Positions 24,713 through 33,844 of a stretch of 64,000 nt of DNA are shown here, in pieces. The notes under the pieces were generated by a model. That model worked only from the letters and a program-made list of their open reading frames with translations. It made no database searches and had not been told where the DNA came from. The stretch covers positions 992,001-1,056,000 of the forward strand of contig NZ_CP039290.1 of the NCBI RefSeq assembly GCF_004798705.1, written 5' to 3'. This DNA comes from Arthrobacter sp. PAMC25564. GTDB lineage: Bacteria; Actinomycetota; Actinomycetes; Actinomycetales; Micrococcaceae. Position 1 is the first letter of the stretch. The number at the start of each line of letters is the position of its first letter. The translations under genes were made by a program, and so were the position numbers.

Positions 24713-26417
24713 AGTAGGCCTCCGTCAGTCGGGCGGAACCCATGAGCTCCTGCACCGTCCCCTCGGCGGTGATCGCGCCGAGTTCCATGAAGTAGGCGTG
24801 GTCGGCGAGTTGCCTGACCACGTCCAGATTGTGTTCGACCAGGCAGACGGTGCGGCCCTGGGCCCGCACCGCATCGATGATGCCGAGCATGACGTCGACC
24901 CAGGCGCCGTCGACCCCGGAGGCCGGTTCGTCCAGCAGCAGCACATCGGCTTCGGTGGCGAGCGCGCGCGCCAGTGACACCAGCTTGGACTGCCCGTAGG
25001 AGAGGGATTCGGCGGGGAGGCCGGCCTGGTCGGCGAGACCGACGAAGGACAGCCACCGCATCGCCGCGTCGGCCGCCTGGCGGTCACCGCGGGAGACCCG
25101 CCGTCCGGGGATGAACAGCTCGCCCATCCGCTCGCCGTCCTGGTTCTGCACGCCCAGCATGACGTTTTCCAGGCAGCTGACCGCCGGGAACAGCCGCACG
25201 TCCTGGAAGGTGCGTACCAGGCCCTGCCGGGCGGCGAAGTCGGCGCTCTTGCCCACCAGTTCGACGCCGTTGAGCAACACGCTGCCCGAGTCTGGCCGCA
25301 CGAAGCCGGCCAGGGCGTTGAAGGTGGTGGTCTTTCCGGCACCGTTCGGCCCGACCAGGGCTGTGACGGTTCCGCGGCGCAGCTGGAGGTGGAGGTCCTT
25401 GACCGCATGGATGCCGCCGTAGCTCTTGCTGATCCCGGTGGCCTCGAGCGTGATGTCGTGCCCGCTCCAGTCCCGCCGGCCGGCCGGCTCGAATGCCGCG
25501 GCGGCGCGGGGCGCCGTCGTCGCCGGGGAGGTGGCCGCATCCGGCGGCACGGGCACCTTGCGGCGGCGTTCCCGGATCAGCCCCTGCGGGCGCACGATCA
25601 TAAGGATGATCAGCAGCGCGCCGTAGATCGCCAACTGCACCAGCGACGCCTTCGAGGAGTCGAGGGCGACGACGTAGCGGAGCACGGGTTCCACCAGGGT
25701 GAGCACGGCCGCGGCGATCAGTGAGCCGAGCAGGTTCCCCTTTCCGCCGAAGATCACGATGGCGAAGATGGTCAGCGCGAACGGGAAGCCGAACGCGCCG
25801 GGCGTGGCCAGCCCCAGCCATCCGGAGAACACGGTGCCGATCAGCCCGGCGAGGGCGGAGGTGATGGCGAAGACGACGACTTTGAACCGGAAGACGTTCT
25901 TGCCGAGGGACTGCGTGGCGACGGAGTCTTCCCTGATGCCCTTCAGCACACGGCCGAACGGGGACTGGCCGAGCCGCCAGCAGACGGCGAACACCACCAG
26001 CAGGAGCAGGGCGGCAAGGACCAGCCAGTCCGTGGAGTGCTCGAGTTTCCACCCGAAGAGCTCCAGATGGGTGATGTTGGTGATGCCGATCGTCGACCCG
26101 AGAACGTCGATCCCGGCGATGATCCCGATCAGCCCGAGCGAGAACACCAGGGTCATCAGGATCAGGTATTCCTCGGAGAGGCCGAGGGCGACCAGTCCGA
26201 GCAGGACTCCGACCAGCCCGGCCGCCAGGGTGCCGGCGAGGATTGCCGCGGCGAACGGCCAGTGCTGCTCCGTGACCAGGTAGCCCACGGAATAGCCGCC
26301 GATCCCGGCGAACGCCGCGTGGGCGACGGATACCTGGCCGGCGTAGCCGACGAGCAGGTTGACGGTGACGGCCAGCGAACCGTAGATGAGAATCTCGGTG
26401 AGATAGGTGATCCACAT
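24699..26417 (-). CDS. livMG: LivM-LivG fusion: permease plus ATP-binding protein
   Basis: 572 residues. Residues 1 to about 300 form a LivM-type permease with 8-10 helices (ending LLIILMIVRPQGLIRERRR). After an Ala/Pro-rich linker, from about 340, comes a LivG-type ATPase with Walker A GPNGAGKTTTFNALAGF, signature LSYGQSKLVSLARAL and Walker B VLLLDEPASGVD. The ATG at 26417 has AAAGGAG upstream; longer frames reaching 27419 are antisense-type and were rejected. It is 11 bp downstream of livH. Fused LivM-LivG proteins are known in some bacteria. Confidence 0.9.
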   Translation of the reverse strand: MWITYLTEILIYGSLAVTVNLLVGYAGQVSVAHAAFAGIGGYSVGYLVTEQHWPFAAAILAGTLAAGLVGVLLGLVALGLSEEYLILMTLVFSLGLIGIIAGIDVLGSTIGITNITHLELFGWKLEHSTDWLVLAALLLLVVFAVCWRLGQSPFGRVLKGIREDSVATQSLGKNVFRFKVVVFAITSALAGLIGTVFSGWLGLATPGAFGFPFALTIFAIVIFGGKGNLLGSLIAAAVLTLVEPVLRYVVALDSSKASLVQLAIYGALLIILMIVRPQGLIRERRRKVPVPPDAATSPATTAPRAAAAFEPAGRRDWSGHDITLEATGISKSYGGIHAVKDLHLQLRRGTVTALVGPNGAGKTTTFNALAGFVRPDSGSVLLNGVELVGKSADFAARQGLVRTFQDVRLFPAVSCLENVMLGVQNQDGERMGELFIPGRRVSRGDRQAADAAMRWLSFVGLADQAGLPAESLSYGQSKLVSLARALATEADVLLLDEPASGVDGAWVDVMLGIIDAVRAQGRTVCLVEHNLDVVRQLADHAYFMELGAITAEGTVQELMGSARLTEAYFGAQ

Positions 26418-26428
26418 GATGGGCTCCT

Positions 26429-27343
26429 TTAGTTTGCGGCCGGGCGGGTGGGCAGGCGGCGCGCCGGAAACCAGTTTCGCCAGCCTCCGCGGGTGGACAG
26501 CACCACCAGATAGACCACCAGCACGGCGAAGACGGCGGTCTGGGACCACTGCGCCGACAGCAGGAGCGAGGCCCACTGCTCCAGCAGGCCGAGGGCCACC
26601 CCGACCACCAGCGCGCGCAGCGGGCTGGTGCGGGTCCCGGCCAGGAACGCGACGACGAAGCTGTAGATGATCACCCGGTCGCCCATGGTGGGTTCGACCG
26701 TGTACTGGAGGCCGTACCAGATGGCGCAGACGCCGGTGATGAGTCCGCCGATCCCGAAGACCACGATGTTGATCCGGCGGGTGTTGATGCCCAGCACGGC
26801 GGCCAGCGGGGGATTGCTCCGGGTGGCCTTGATGGACCGGCCGAGCGGGGTCCTGGCCAGGAGCAGGGCGAGCCCGATCACGAGGACCAGGGCGCTGATG
26901 GCCTGGAGGACGTCGAAGTTGGTGAAGATGATCGGTCCGAGGTCGACCGAGGAGAGCTCCGGCCCGTAGAAGGGGACGCTGCCGGTGCCCAGGAGCAGCT
27001 GCAGGATGGCGACGCCGAAAATGCTGAAGCCGAGGGAACTGACCAGGACCGCCAGGAGGGAGTTGGCTCCCGCGCGCGCCGACACCGGGCGGTAGATGAA
27101 GACCTCGATCGCGATGCTGAGGGCGATGGCGGCCAGCACGCCCGCCGCCGCCGCCGGCCAGAACGGCAGCTTCGCCCAGCTGGCCACCGCGAAGGCGGCG
27201 AGCGGGGCGATGGTGTACGTCAGCGAGTACGAGAAATGGAACCGGCCGGTGACCCCAAGGATCAGGGCAAGGCCTGCACCCATGGCGGCGTAGGACATGC
27301 CACGGAACAGCCCGTTGGCCGTTAGCTGGAGAAAGTCGTTCAT
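26429..27343 (-). CDS. livH: Branched-chain-type ABC transporter permease
   Basis: 304 residues, about 8-9 membrane helices. LivH-type start (FLQLTANGLFRGMSYAAMGAGLALILGVTG) and a conserved loop RTPLGRSIKATRSNPPLAAVLGI that contacts the ATPase. It forms the membrane channel with the LivM half of the downstream fusion. Second gene of the operon, 75 bp after the binding-protein gene. Confidence 0.92.
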   Translation of the reverse strand: MNDFLQLTANGLFRGMSYAAMGAGLALILGVTGRFHFSYSLTYTIAPLAAFAVASWAKLPFWPAAAAGVLAAIALSIAIEVFIYRPVSARAGANSLLAVLVSSLGFSIFGVAILQLLLGTGSVPFYGPELSSVDLGPIIFTNFDVLQAISALVLVIGLALLLARTPLGRSIKATRSNPPLAAVLGINTRRINIVVFGIGGLITGVCAIWYGLQYTVEPTMGDRVIIYSFVVAFLAGTRTSPLRALVVGVALGLLEQWASLLLSAQWSQTAVFAVLVVYLVVLSTRGGWRNWFPARRLPTRPAAN

Positions 27344-27418
27344 CGTTGAACCTTTGCGGGAGAAAAAAGAGGGCGGTCGGTGGGCGGCCGGGATGGGCCG
27401 CCCACCGACCGGGTGGCA

Positions 27419-28744
27419 CTACTGGTTGACGACGAGGTCCTTGCCGCCGATGTTGAAGGTGGCCAGGGTGTGGACCTTGCCGTCCTTGTACTGGTAGACG
27501 CCCATCGGGCGGCTGGCGACGCCGTGGGTCGTCCGGTCGATGGTGGTGACGCCGACGGCGGAGGTGGTCCCGCCATACACGCTGGGCAGGTCGGGGTTGG
27601 CCTCAAGCGCCTTCAGCAGGTCGGCACCCTTGGTGGCGTCGCCGCCGGCCTTGACGGTTCCCCGGATGATCTGCCAGAACGCGATCGTCTCTTCGTACGC
27701 GTTCGCGGCGTAGAACGACGGCGCCGGGGAGCCTGGGTACTTCGCTGCGTAAGCGTCCACGAAGAGCTTGGCCAGCGGGTTGGTCGGAGCGGTCGCATCG
27801 AAGTAGTTCATCGCGAAGTTGTACGTGCCCTTGTCAAAGGTGCCCTTCGAGGCATCCTTCGCCGTGTCGGTGTACTCGATGCCGACGAGGGTCGAATTGA
27901 TCCCGGCCGCGGTGAACTGCGCGGTCAGCGCGCCGGGCGCCTGCGCTCCCATGCCGACGATGATGACGTCGGGCTTGTTGGCCTTGACCTTGGCAATGAC
28001 GGTCGAGAAATCCTGGGTGGCCGGGGAGACGGTCTCCCAGAGCCCGTTGAAGTCCAGCCCGGCGGCCTTGACCTTGGCTGCCAGGTCCGTCTTGATGGCG
28101 TCGTTGAACGGACCCATCTCCCAGCCGACGAGCCCGACGGTCTTCGCCTCGGGGTGCGCCTTCTTGAGCCATGCGAGCGTGCCGGGCAGCGTGTCGCCCG
28201 GGGCGACGGCCGTGGTGCCGTAGAAGTAGGGAGCCCCGACGGCGAACGGCTGCGCCCCGCCGACGCCGTCGAGCGTCAGGATCTGGTCCTTCGCGGTGTC
28301 TTCGAGCATCGCGCCGAGACCGTCGCCATAGCTGGTGATTTTCGCGGCGACCTTCTCGTCGGCGAGTTCGCGGGCGGCCTGCTTGGAAGCGACCGGGTCG
28401 GGGTTCTTGATGTCCTTGACCGACAGTGAGATGGCCGGCCCGCCGGAGGCGCGGATCTGCTCGATCGCCAGGTCGATGGCCTGCTTCATCTCGGTGCCCT
28501 GGGGGGCGCCGGGGCCCGACATCGGCAACGCCGCGCCGAGCTTCCAGCTGAGGTCTTTGCCGTTGCCCGCGGCCGACGAATCGATGCCAAGCACCGTGCC
28601 GAGGGATGAAGGTGGTGCGGCCGGCGTCGTCTGGCCGGTGCCGGCGGTGCTCGCGCAGCCGGCGAGCAGGGCGGATGCCGTGATGAGCGCCGCGAGAGGG
28701 GCCGCTCGGCGAGGTGCGCCGTGCCCTTGGAATGTGGGGACCAT
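27419..28744 (-). CDS. ABC transporter substrate-binding lipoprotein
   Basis: 441 residues. A signal peptide with lipobox LITASALLAGC gives a lipid-anchored Cys near residue 31. It is followed by a type I periplasmic-binding (LivJ-like) domain with WKLGAALPMSGPGAPQGTEM. It captures the solute for the LivH/LivMG/LivF importer. The start at 28744 was preferred because a signal peptide then begins properly, with GGAG upstream. First gene of its operon, with a TetR-type operator 66 bp upstream of the start. Confidence 0.88.
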   Translation of the reverse strand: MVPTFQGHGAPRRAAPLAALITASALLAGCASTAGTGQTTPAAPPSSLGTVLGIDSSAAGNGKDLSWKLGAALPMSGPGAPQGTEMKQAIDLAIEQIRASGGPAISLSVKDIKNPDPVASKQAARELADEKVAAKITSYGDGLGAMLEDTAKDQILTLDGVGGAQPFAVGAPYFYGTTAVAPGDTLPGTLAWLKKAHPEAKTVGLVGWEMGPFNDAIKTDLAAKVKAAGLDFNGLWETVSPATQDFSTVIAKVKANKPDVIIVGMGAQAPGALTAQFTAAGINSTLVGIEYTDTAKDASKGTFDKGTYNFAMNYFDATAPTNPLAKLFVDAYAAKYPGSPAPSFYAANAYEETIAFWQIIRGTVKAGGDATKGADLLKALEANPDLPSVYGGTTSAVGVTTIDRTTHGVASRPMGVYQYKDGKVHTLATFNIGGKDLVVNQ

Positions 28745-28809
28745 AGTTCGAATTCTCCATTTCACCGTTGAAGCGGGGAGTAGCTGATGCGGGAACTTCG
28801 GGAGCAACC

Positions 28810-28827
28810 CTGTAGTGATCACTACAG
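28810..28827. promoter_or_regulatory. TetR-type operator, site 2 (ABC operon / TetR genes)
   Basis: CTGTAGTGATCACTACAG is a perfect 18-bp palindrome in the gap between the divergent binding-protein gene and the first TetR gene. It sits where one dimer site could control both directions, and it shares its core with sites at 16.26, 30.19 and 36.76 kb. Confidence 0.78.
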
Positions 28828-28911
28828 ATGGGGCTTCCGGAAGAGTATCTTGTAAGGTGTCGTCCCAGCAAGCAAAATCTCACATCGATTTGAACCGGAG
28901 TCCCGCGCACC

Positions 28912-29550
28912 ATGCCACGCAAGACCGAGCGCCGTCATCTCCAAGGCGATGTGTCCCGCCAGAAGATCCTCGAGGCAGCCCTCGATATAGCCGCGGAACG
29001 CGGTTATGACGGCACGAGCGTCGCGGCGGTGACCGAGAGGACCGGGCTTCCTGCCAGCTCGATCTACTGGCATTTCAAGAACAAGGACGAGCTGCTCGCC
29101 GAAGCGCTCGACTTCAGCTATCGCCGCTGGCGCGAGGTCGGTCCGCCCTGGCTGGACGAACTCGAGCCGCTTCCGCTGGCCAGCCAGGTGCAGAACCGCT
29201 TCCGCCAGGCCGCGGCAGCCTATGTGGCGCAACCGGAGTTCTGGCGCCTGGGGCTGATGCTGGCGCTCGAGCAGCGGATCAAGGAGCCGGCGGCCCGCAC
29301 CCGCTACATCCAGGTCCGCCGGGAGTCGCAGGCCGCGCTGACCGACTGGTGGGGGAGGGTGCTCGCCAGCACCTTCGGCCCGGTCGATCCTGCCGTGCCC
29401 GAAACGCTGGCGCGGTTCCATCTGGCGGCGCTGGACGGCCTCTTTGTGGCAACCCAGGCCGACCGGACCGTGGACGTCGCATGGGTGGTCGACACCCTCG
29501 CCGGCGGCCTGAGCGTTGCCGCTTGCCGGCTGGCCGGAGGCCGGCAATGA
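28912..29550 (+). CDS. TetR family regulator, paralogue 1
   Basis: 212 residues. N-terminal TetR HTH (about 15-62) with RQKILEAALDIAAERGYDGT and GLPASSIYWHFKNKDELL, then a variable helical ligand domain. Divergent from the ABC operon. Its stop overlaps the start of the second TetR gene (ATGA). It probably binds the TGTAGTGATCACTACA palindrome in front of its own promoter and at three other places. Effector unknown; likely a pathway acid or CoA thioester. Confidence 0.9.
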   Translation: MPRKTERRHLQGDVSRQKILEAALDIAAERGYDGTSVAAVTERTGLPASSIYWHFKNKDELLAEALDFSYRRWREVGPPWLDELEPLPLASQVQNRFRQAAAAYVAQPEFWRLGLMLALEQRIKEPAARTRYIQVRRESQAALTDWWGRVLASTFGPVDPAVPETLARFHLAALDGLFVATQADRTVDVAWVVDTLAGGLSVAACRLAGGRQ

Positions 29551-30176
29551 GTCCGGCAGGGCGGAAGCCGCGGGAACAGCCGGAAAGTTCGCGGCTGCGC
29601 ATCCTGAAGGCGGCCGCGCAGGTCGCCGCGGAACGCGGCTATGAGGGCACCACAATCGCCCGGATCTGCGAGCGGTCCGGCCTGCCGGTCAGCTCGGTGT
29701 ACTGGTTCTACAAGGACAAGGACGAACTGCTCGCCGAGGTGGTCGCCCACAGCTTCAACGAGTGGATCGGAGACCAGCCCGCCTGGGATCCGGCACCGCC
29801 GGGCACCCCGGTCGGCGAGAGTCTTCGCCGGATCCTGAACCGGTCCGTTCGGAGCCTGCCCTCCACGCCGGAGTTCCTCCGGACCGGCCACATGCTCGCA
29901 CTGGAGCATCGGGAGACCGAACCGGCGGGCCGGGTGCTCTTCCTGCAGGTGCGGGCGCGGGTGCGCGCCGATCTCAGCAACTGGTTCCGCCTGTCCCTGG
30001 ATCCGCGGTTGATCGCCGAGAATCCAGGCCTTCCCGACCACCTGGCGATGCTCATCATCATTTTGACCGACGGGCTGTTCCTGGCCCACCAGATCGCGGA
30101 CTTCTGGGACCCGGATGCCTTCGTCGACCTCATCGTCATCACGGTGGAAAATGCCATTGCTGTTGCGGGTTCCTGA
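29547..30176 (+). CDS. TetR family regulator, paralogue 2
   Basis: 209 residues, ATG overlapping the previous stop. The HTH (ILKAAAQVAAERGYEGTTIA, GLPVSSVYWFYKDKDELL) is very like that of paralogue 1, and the effector domains also align (PEFLRTGHMLALEHRETEP against PEFWRLGLMLALEQRIKEP). Tandem duplication of a regulator, co-translated, could allow heterodimers or two effectors for the same operators. The effector half lacks obvious degeneration, so both are probably functional. Confidence 0.9.
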   Translation: MSPAGRKPREQPESSRLRILKAAAQVAAERGYEGTTIARICERSGLPVSSVYWFYKDKDELLAEVVAHSFNEWIGDQPAWDPAPPGTPVGESLRRILNRSVRSLPSTPEFLRTGHMLALEHRETEPAGRVLFLQVRARVRADLSNWFRLSLDPRLIAENPGLPDHLAMLIIILTDGLFLAHQIADFWDPDAFVDLIVITVENAIAVAGS

Positions 30177-30188
30177 ATAGAGTGTCAT

Positions 30189-30204
30189 TGTAGTGATCAC
30201 TACA
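30189..30204 (+). promoter_or_regulatory. TetR-type operator, site 3 (flavin reductase operon)
   Basis: TGTAGTGATCACTACA, a perfect 16-bp palindrome 34 bp upstream of the flavin reductase start. A possible promoter, TTGCGG (30163-30168) and CATTGT (30186-30191) with a 17-bp spacer, would make the site overlap the -10. It also lies just after the second TetR gene. Confidence 0.75.
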
Positions 30205-30237
30205 GGGAATCAATTCAACTCGATGGTGAGGAATGAA

Positions 30238-31476
30238 ATGACTACAGGCACTCTTGGCGCCCCAAGCGAAACCGGCGTTCCCGCGCCTGAAATTGCCGAC
30301 GGAAAGTTCCGCCAGGTACTCGGCCAATATCCCACCGGGGTGGTGGTGGTGACAGCGCTGGACCCGGACGGCACCGCCCTCGGCATGACGGTGGGCACCT
30401 TCAGCGCGGTCTCGCTCGACCCGAAGCTGGTCGCCTTTATGCCGCAGAAGACGTCCTCCTCCTGGGCCGCCATCCGCGCGGCCGGTGACCGATTCTGCGC
30501 AAACATCATCGGCGAGCAGCAGGAGAACGTCTGCCGCCAGGTGGCCACGCGCAAGGTGGACAAGCTCGACGGCATCCCGTGGCGCCTCTCCGACGCGGGC
30601 ACCCCGGTGATCGAGGGCAGCGTCGCCTACGTCGACTGCGTGATCGTTGCCGTGCACGACGCCGGGGATCACGAGATCGTCATCGGCCGGGTCCTGGACC
30701 TGGACGTCGTAAGCCAGGCCAACCCCTTGCTGTTCTTCCGCGGCGGCTACGGGTCCTTCCTCCCCGGCTCGCTGGCCGCCGGGGACGCGGACCTGTTCGA
30801 GCAGCTGCGCCTGGTCGACCTGGCCCGCCCGCATATGGAGTCGCTTGCCGCCAGTTGCGACACCGAGGTGACGGCGATTTCGCTGGTGCGCGACGAACTG
30901 GTGCTCACCGCGGCGGCCGGCCACGCGAAAACCGCCCAGGCGCCCACCCGCGTGGGCCAGCGCGTTCCGTTCATGCCCCCGCTGGGAGGCGTGTTCGCGG
31001 CGTGGGGAAGCGAACAGCTGCAGGAACGGTGGATCAGCCGGCTCGGGGCGGAGGCCACGCCGGCCGAGCTCCTCCGGCACCGCTCGGCGCCGGAGCGGAT
31101 CCGTGCCCGCGGCTACAGCATCGCCCTTGGTCACACCCGCGGCGAACGGCTCGAGTCGCTGTCGACGCGGCTGAACCTGCGGGACCCTGCCGTCTCGGCG
31201 GAGACCCTGCACCGCGGCATCCGGGAGGTGAGCGACGCCTACAACACGGGCCCGCTCTCCGACACCGAGGGGCACGAACTGAGGTCCCTCTCCGCGCCGG
31301 TGTTCGGTGCGGATGGCCGGGTCGTGCTCACCCTCACCCTGTGGGGGCCGCCCGGAACCGTCTCCACGGCCGAGATCGACGAACTCGCGCAGCGCCTGAT
31401 CGGCACCGCCGCGGCGGCGACGACGGCGGTCGGCGGGGTCTTCCCCCGCGCGCTGTTCCCGGCTGTGGCCGGATGA
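30238..31476 (+). CDS. Flavin reductase fused to IclR-type effector domain
   Basis: 412 residues from ATG 30238 behind GTGAGGA. Residues 20-175 form a flavin-reductase-like FMN-binding domain (FRQVLGQYPTGVVVVTA, GMTVGTFSAVSLDPKLVAFM, ANPLLFFRGGYGSF). Residues 190-405 resemble an IclR effector domain without its HTH (LVDLARPHMESLAASCDTEV, VGQRVPFMPPLGGVFAAW, AYNTGPLSDTEGHELRSLSAPVFG). The first domain should supply reduced flavin to the HsaA-like monooxygenases. The second may sense the aromatic substrate and gate NADH use. It overlaps the next gene by 4 bp. Confidence 0.85.
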   Translation: MTTGTLGAPSETGVPAPEIADGKFRQVLGQYPTGVVVVTALDPDGTALGMTVGTFSAVSLDPKLVAFMPQKTSSSWAAIRAAGDRFCANIIGEQQENVCRQVATRKVDKLDGIPWRLSDAGTPVIEGSVAYVDCVIVAVHDAGDHEIVIGRVLDLDVVSQANPLLFFRGGYGSFLPGSLAAGDADLFEQLRLVDLARPHMESLAASCDTEVTAISLVRDELVLTAAAGHAKTAQAPTRVGQRVPFMPPLGGVFAAWGSEQLQERWISRLGAEATPAELLRHRSAPERIRARGYSIALGHTRGERLESLSTRLNLRDPAVSAETLHRGIREVSDAYNTGPLSDTEGHELRSLSAPVFGADGRVVLTLTLWGPPGTVSTAEIDELAQRLIGTAAAATTAVGGVFPRALFPAVAG

Positions 31477-32939
31477 ACCGGGCCGATGCCGACGTCATCG
31501 TGGTCGGGGCGGGCAATGCAGGGTTCGCGGCCGCCCTGGCCGCCGCCGAACGCGGCCAACGTGTGCTGCTGCTGGAGAAGGCGCCGCCAGGCGCCGCCGG
31601 CGGGAACAGCTACTACACCGCCGGCGCGACACGGATCGCCCACGACGGGCTCGCCGACCTGCTGCCGGTTCTCGAGCATGATTCCCGCCTCGCCGACACC
31701 ACCGTCCCGCCCTATCCGGCGCAGGAGTACTTCGACGACATCACCAAGCTGAGCGGCGGCCGGAATGATCCGGAACGCACCGCCGTGCTCGTCGACGAAA
31801 GCCACCCCACGCTGAGCTGGCTGCACTCCCTCGGCATGAGGTACGAGCTGCTCTACGACCGCCAGTGCTACCCGCAACCAGGCGGCGGCCACCTCTTCTG
31901 GGGCGGCCTGCACCTGGGCAACGTCGGCGGCGGCGTGGGCATGATCGAGGACTACACCCGCATCGCCACCGCGATGGGCGTCGAGATCCGGTATGGGCAG
32001 CACGTCACCGGACTGGTCATGGACGACGGCGCCGTGGCCGGGGTCACGGTCGGTGCCGGCCCGGAGCGGCAGAACCTCCACGCCGGCTCGGTCATCCTGG
32101 CCGCCGGCGGATTCCACGCCAACCCGCAGTGGCTGGTGGAGAATTTCGGGGCGGGCTGGGAAAACGCCGTCGTGCGCGGTACCCCCTACAGCACGGGCGA
32201 CATGATCGCCGCCGCGCTCGCCGTGGGCGCGGCGCGCGACGGGGACTGGTCCACGGCGCACGCCGTGCAACTGGACGCCCACTACCCGGAGAATTCGAGC
32301 AATCGCGAGCTCACCAACCGGCTGGCGCGGCTGAGCTACCCGATGGGCATCGTGGTCAATCGCGAGGGCCGGCGGTTCCTGGACGAGGGTGCCGACTTCC
32401 GCAACTACACCTACTCCCGCTACGGCAAGGAGGTGCTGCGGCAACCCGGCGGCATCGCCTTCCAGCTCTATGACTCCACCACCCGGCCGACGCTCCGGCC
32501 CGACCAGTACGACATGCCCGGCATCTCGGTGGAGACGGCGGAAACCCTGGAGGAGCTCGCGCTGGCGATCGGGATCGACCCGGCGGCGCTCCGCCGCACC
32601 GTCGACGAGTTCAACGCCTCGATCACCTCGGATGCCGTTTTTGATCCGACCGTCAAGGACGGCCGCGTCGCCGCGGTCCAGCCGCCCAAGAGCAACTGGG
32701 CTGTTCCGTTGGAGACCGGCCCGTTCTACGCGTATCCGGTCAGCTGCGGCATCACCTTCACCTACGGCGGCGTGAAGTCGGATGCCCACGGCCGCGTCCT
32801 CGACGAGGCCGGCGACCCGATCCCGGGGCTCTTCGTTACCGGCGAGATGCTAGGCGGCATCTACTGGGGCGGTTACCCCGGCGGTGCCGGCCTCGCCCTC
32901 GGTGCCGTCTTCGGGCGCCGCGCCGGAACCCTCGCCTGA
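31473..32939 (+). CDS. FAD-dependent oxidoreductase, fumarate-reductase/tricarballylate dehydrogenase type, B
   Basis: 488 residues. FAD motif DVIVVGAGNAGFAAALAAAE, internal VILAAGGFHANPQWLVENFG, and C-terminal FTYGGVKSDAHGRVLDEAGD with GLFVTGEMLGGIYWGGYPGG. TcuA/fumarate-reductase family; probable dehydrogenation of an acid or ring intermediate. Its ATG overlaps the flavin reductase stop, so reductase and dehydrogenase are co-expressed. Similar in layout to the flavoprotein at 21402 but a distinct paralogue. A strong terminator follows. Confidence 0.82.
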   Translation: MNRADADVIVVGAGNAGFAAALAAAERGQRVLLLEKAPPGAAGGNSYYTAGATRIAHDGLADLLPVLEHDSRLADTTVPPYPAQEYFDDITKLSGGRNDPERTAVLVDESHPTLSWLHSLGMRYELLYDRQCYPQPGGGHLFWGGLHLGNVGGGVGMIEDYTRIATAMGVEIRYGQHVTGLVMDDGAVAGVTVGAGPERQNLHAGSVILAAGGFHANPQWLVENFGAGWENAVVRGTPYSTGDMIAAALAVGAARDGDWSTAHAVQLDAHYPENSSNRELTNRLARLSYPMGIVVNREGRRFLDEGADFRNYTYSRYGKEVLRQPGGIAFQLYDSTTRPTLRPDQYDMPGISVETAETLEELALAIGIDPAALRRTVDEFNASITSDAVFDPTVKDGRVAAVQPPKSNWAVPLETGPFYAYPVSCGITFTYGGVKSDAHGRVLDEAGDPIPGLFVTGEMLGGIYWGGYPGGAGLALGAVFGRRAGTLA

Positions 32940-32955
32940 ACCGGCGTCCATGCAA

Positions 32956-33001
32956 AGGGCCCCGTGCTCCGTGCCCTGTGGGGCACGGAGCACGGGGCCC
33001 T
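32956..33001. terminator. Bidirectional terminator
   Basis: A perfect 21-bp stem (starting AGGGCCCCGTGCTCCGTGCC) with a 4-nt loop between convergent genes ending at 32939 and 33011. The stem is strong enough to act in both directions; no long U-tract. Confidence 0.8.
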
Positions 33002-33010
33002 GATTCCGTC

Positions 33011-33844
33011 TCAGGAAATGTCTGAGGAAATGCGGGCGCCCAGGGCGTCAGTGATGCCATACCACCGGCGCGCGGCATCCAGCAGCGGCCGGGGCGGCTG
33101 CGCGTAGTGGAACCCGGACCGGGCCGGCTTCAGCCCGCTGCGGCGGTACTGGGCCGCCCGCAGTTCGGCCACGGACAGGAGGGTGCCGAGCGAATCGATC
33201 ACCGGAACGTCGTCGACCCGGGAGATGCCCTGGTCGGCGAGAAAGACATTCAGCGGCCCCTCGCCGGGCACGATCACGTTGGCACCCCGGGCGATCACCC
33301 GCCGCGCGGCGGCCTCGAACGCCTCGATCAGGCCGGCCGGCGAGGCGTACGCGGCCATCACATCGGTGAACTCGGCGGCGACCTGGCTGATCGGGCCGAC
33401 CACACGGTCCAGGCCGTAGTTGCGCATGTTACGGCGCAACTGCGGTTCAAGGGCGGCGATGAAGTTGACGATTCCCACGCAGTCGCCCAGCTGCGCTGCC
33501 ATCAGCACCGAGGTCTGCCCGAGGGCGATGACCGGGATGTCGACGAGCGAGCGGATCTCCTCGTACCCGGTGTCCGGGATGGTCGCGATGAGGAAGGCAT
33601 CGTAGCCTTCGTCCTCCGCCTGGAGTGCCGCGGAGACAAACTGTTCCTTGTGCAGGCCGCTGAGGTAGCCGTAGCCGATGTGCGTTCCCGGATAGTCGGA
33701 GGGGTAGGTGCCCGGCTGCATCCCATGGAAGTCGACCGTGACCCCTTCCCCGGCCAGTGCCCCCAGGTGGCGGGCCAGGGCGTCGCGGTAGTGCGGCACA
33801 TCGTCCAGGACGGTGAAGCTCTGGTGCCAGATGCGCGTGGTCAC
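33011..33844 (-). CDS. Asp/Glu/hydantoin racemase superfamily protein lacking catalytic Cys
   Basis: 277 residues. Superfamily-type layout: IWHQSFTVLDDVPHYRDALA at the start, LIATIPDTGYEEIRSLVDIPVIALG in the middle, and ANVIVPGEGPLNVFLADQGI later. Hydantoin and Asp/Glu racemases need a Cys in each half. Here the first position is Thr and the second block (usually GCAG) reads PGEGP, so neither is present. Racemase activity by the two-Cys route is therefore unlikely; a decarboxylase, isomerase or lyase role is possible. It overlaps the isochorismatase-fold gene by 4 bp. Confidence 0.72.
   Translation of the reverse strand: MTTRIWHQSFTVLDDVPHYRDALARHLGALAGEGVTVDFHGMQPGTYPSDYPGTHIGYGYLSGLHKEQFVSAALQAEDEGYDAFLIATIPDTGYEEIRSLVDIPVIALGQTSVLMAAQLGDCVGIVNFIAALEPQLRRNMRNYGLDRVVGPISQVAAEFTDVMAAYASPAGLIEAFEAAARRVIARGANVIVPGEGPLNVFLADQGISRVDDVPVIDSLGTLLSVAELRAAQYRRSGLKPARSGFHYAQPPRPLLDAARRWYGITDALGARISSDIS

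Noticed and set aside
26418..27419. Upstream extension of the LivM-LivG frame
   Set aside because: It lies over livH in another frame and is Arg/Pro-rich; AAAGGAG and ATG at 26417 define the gene.
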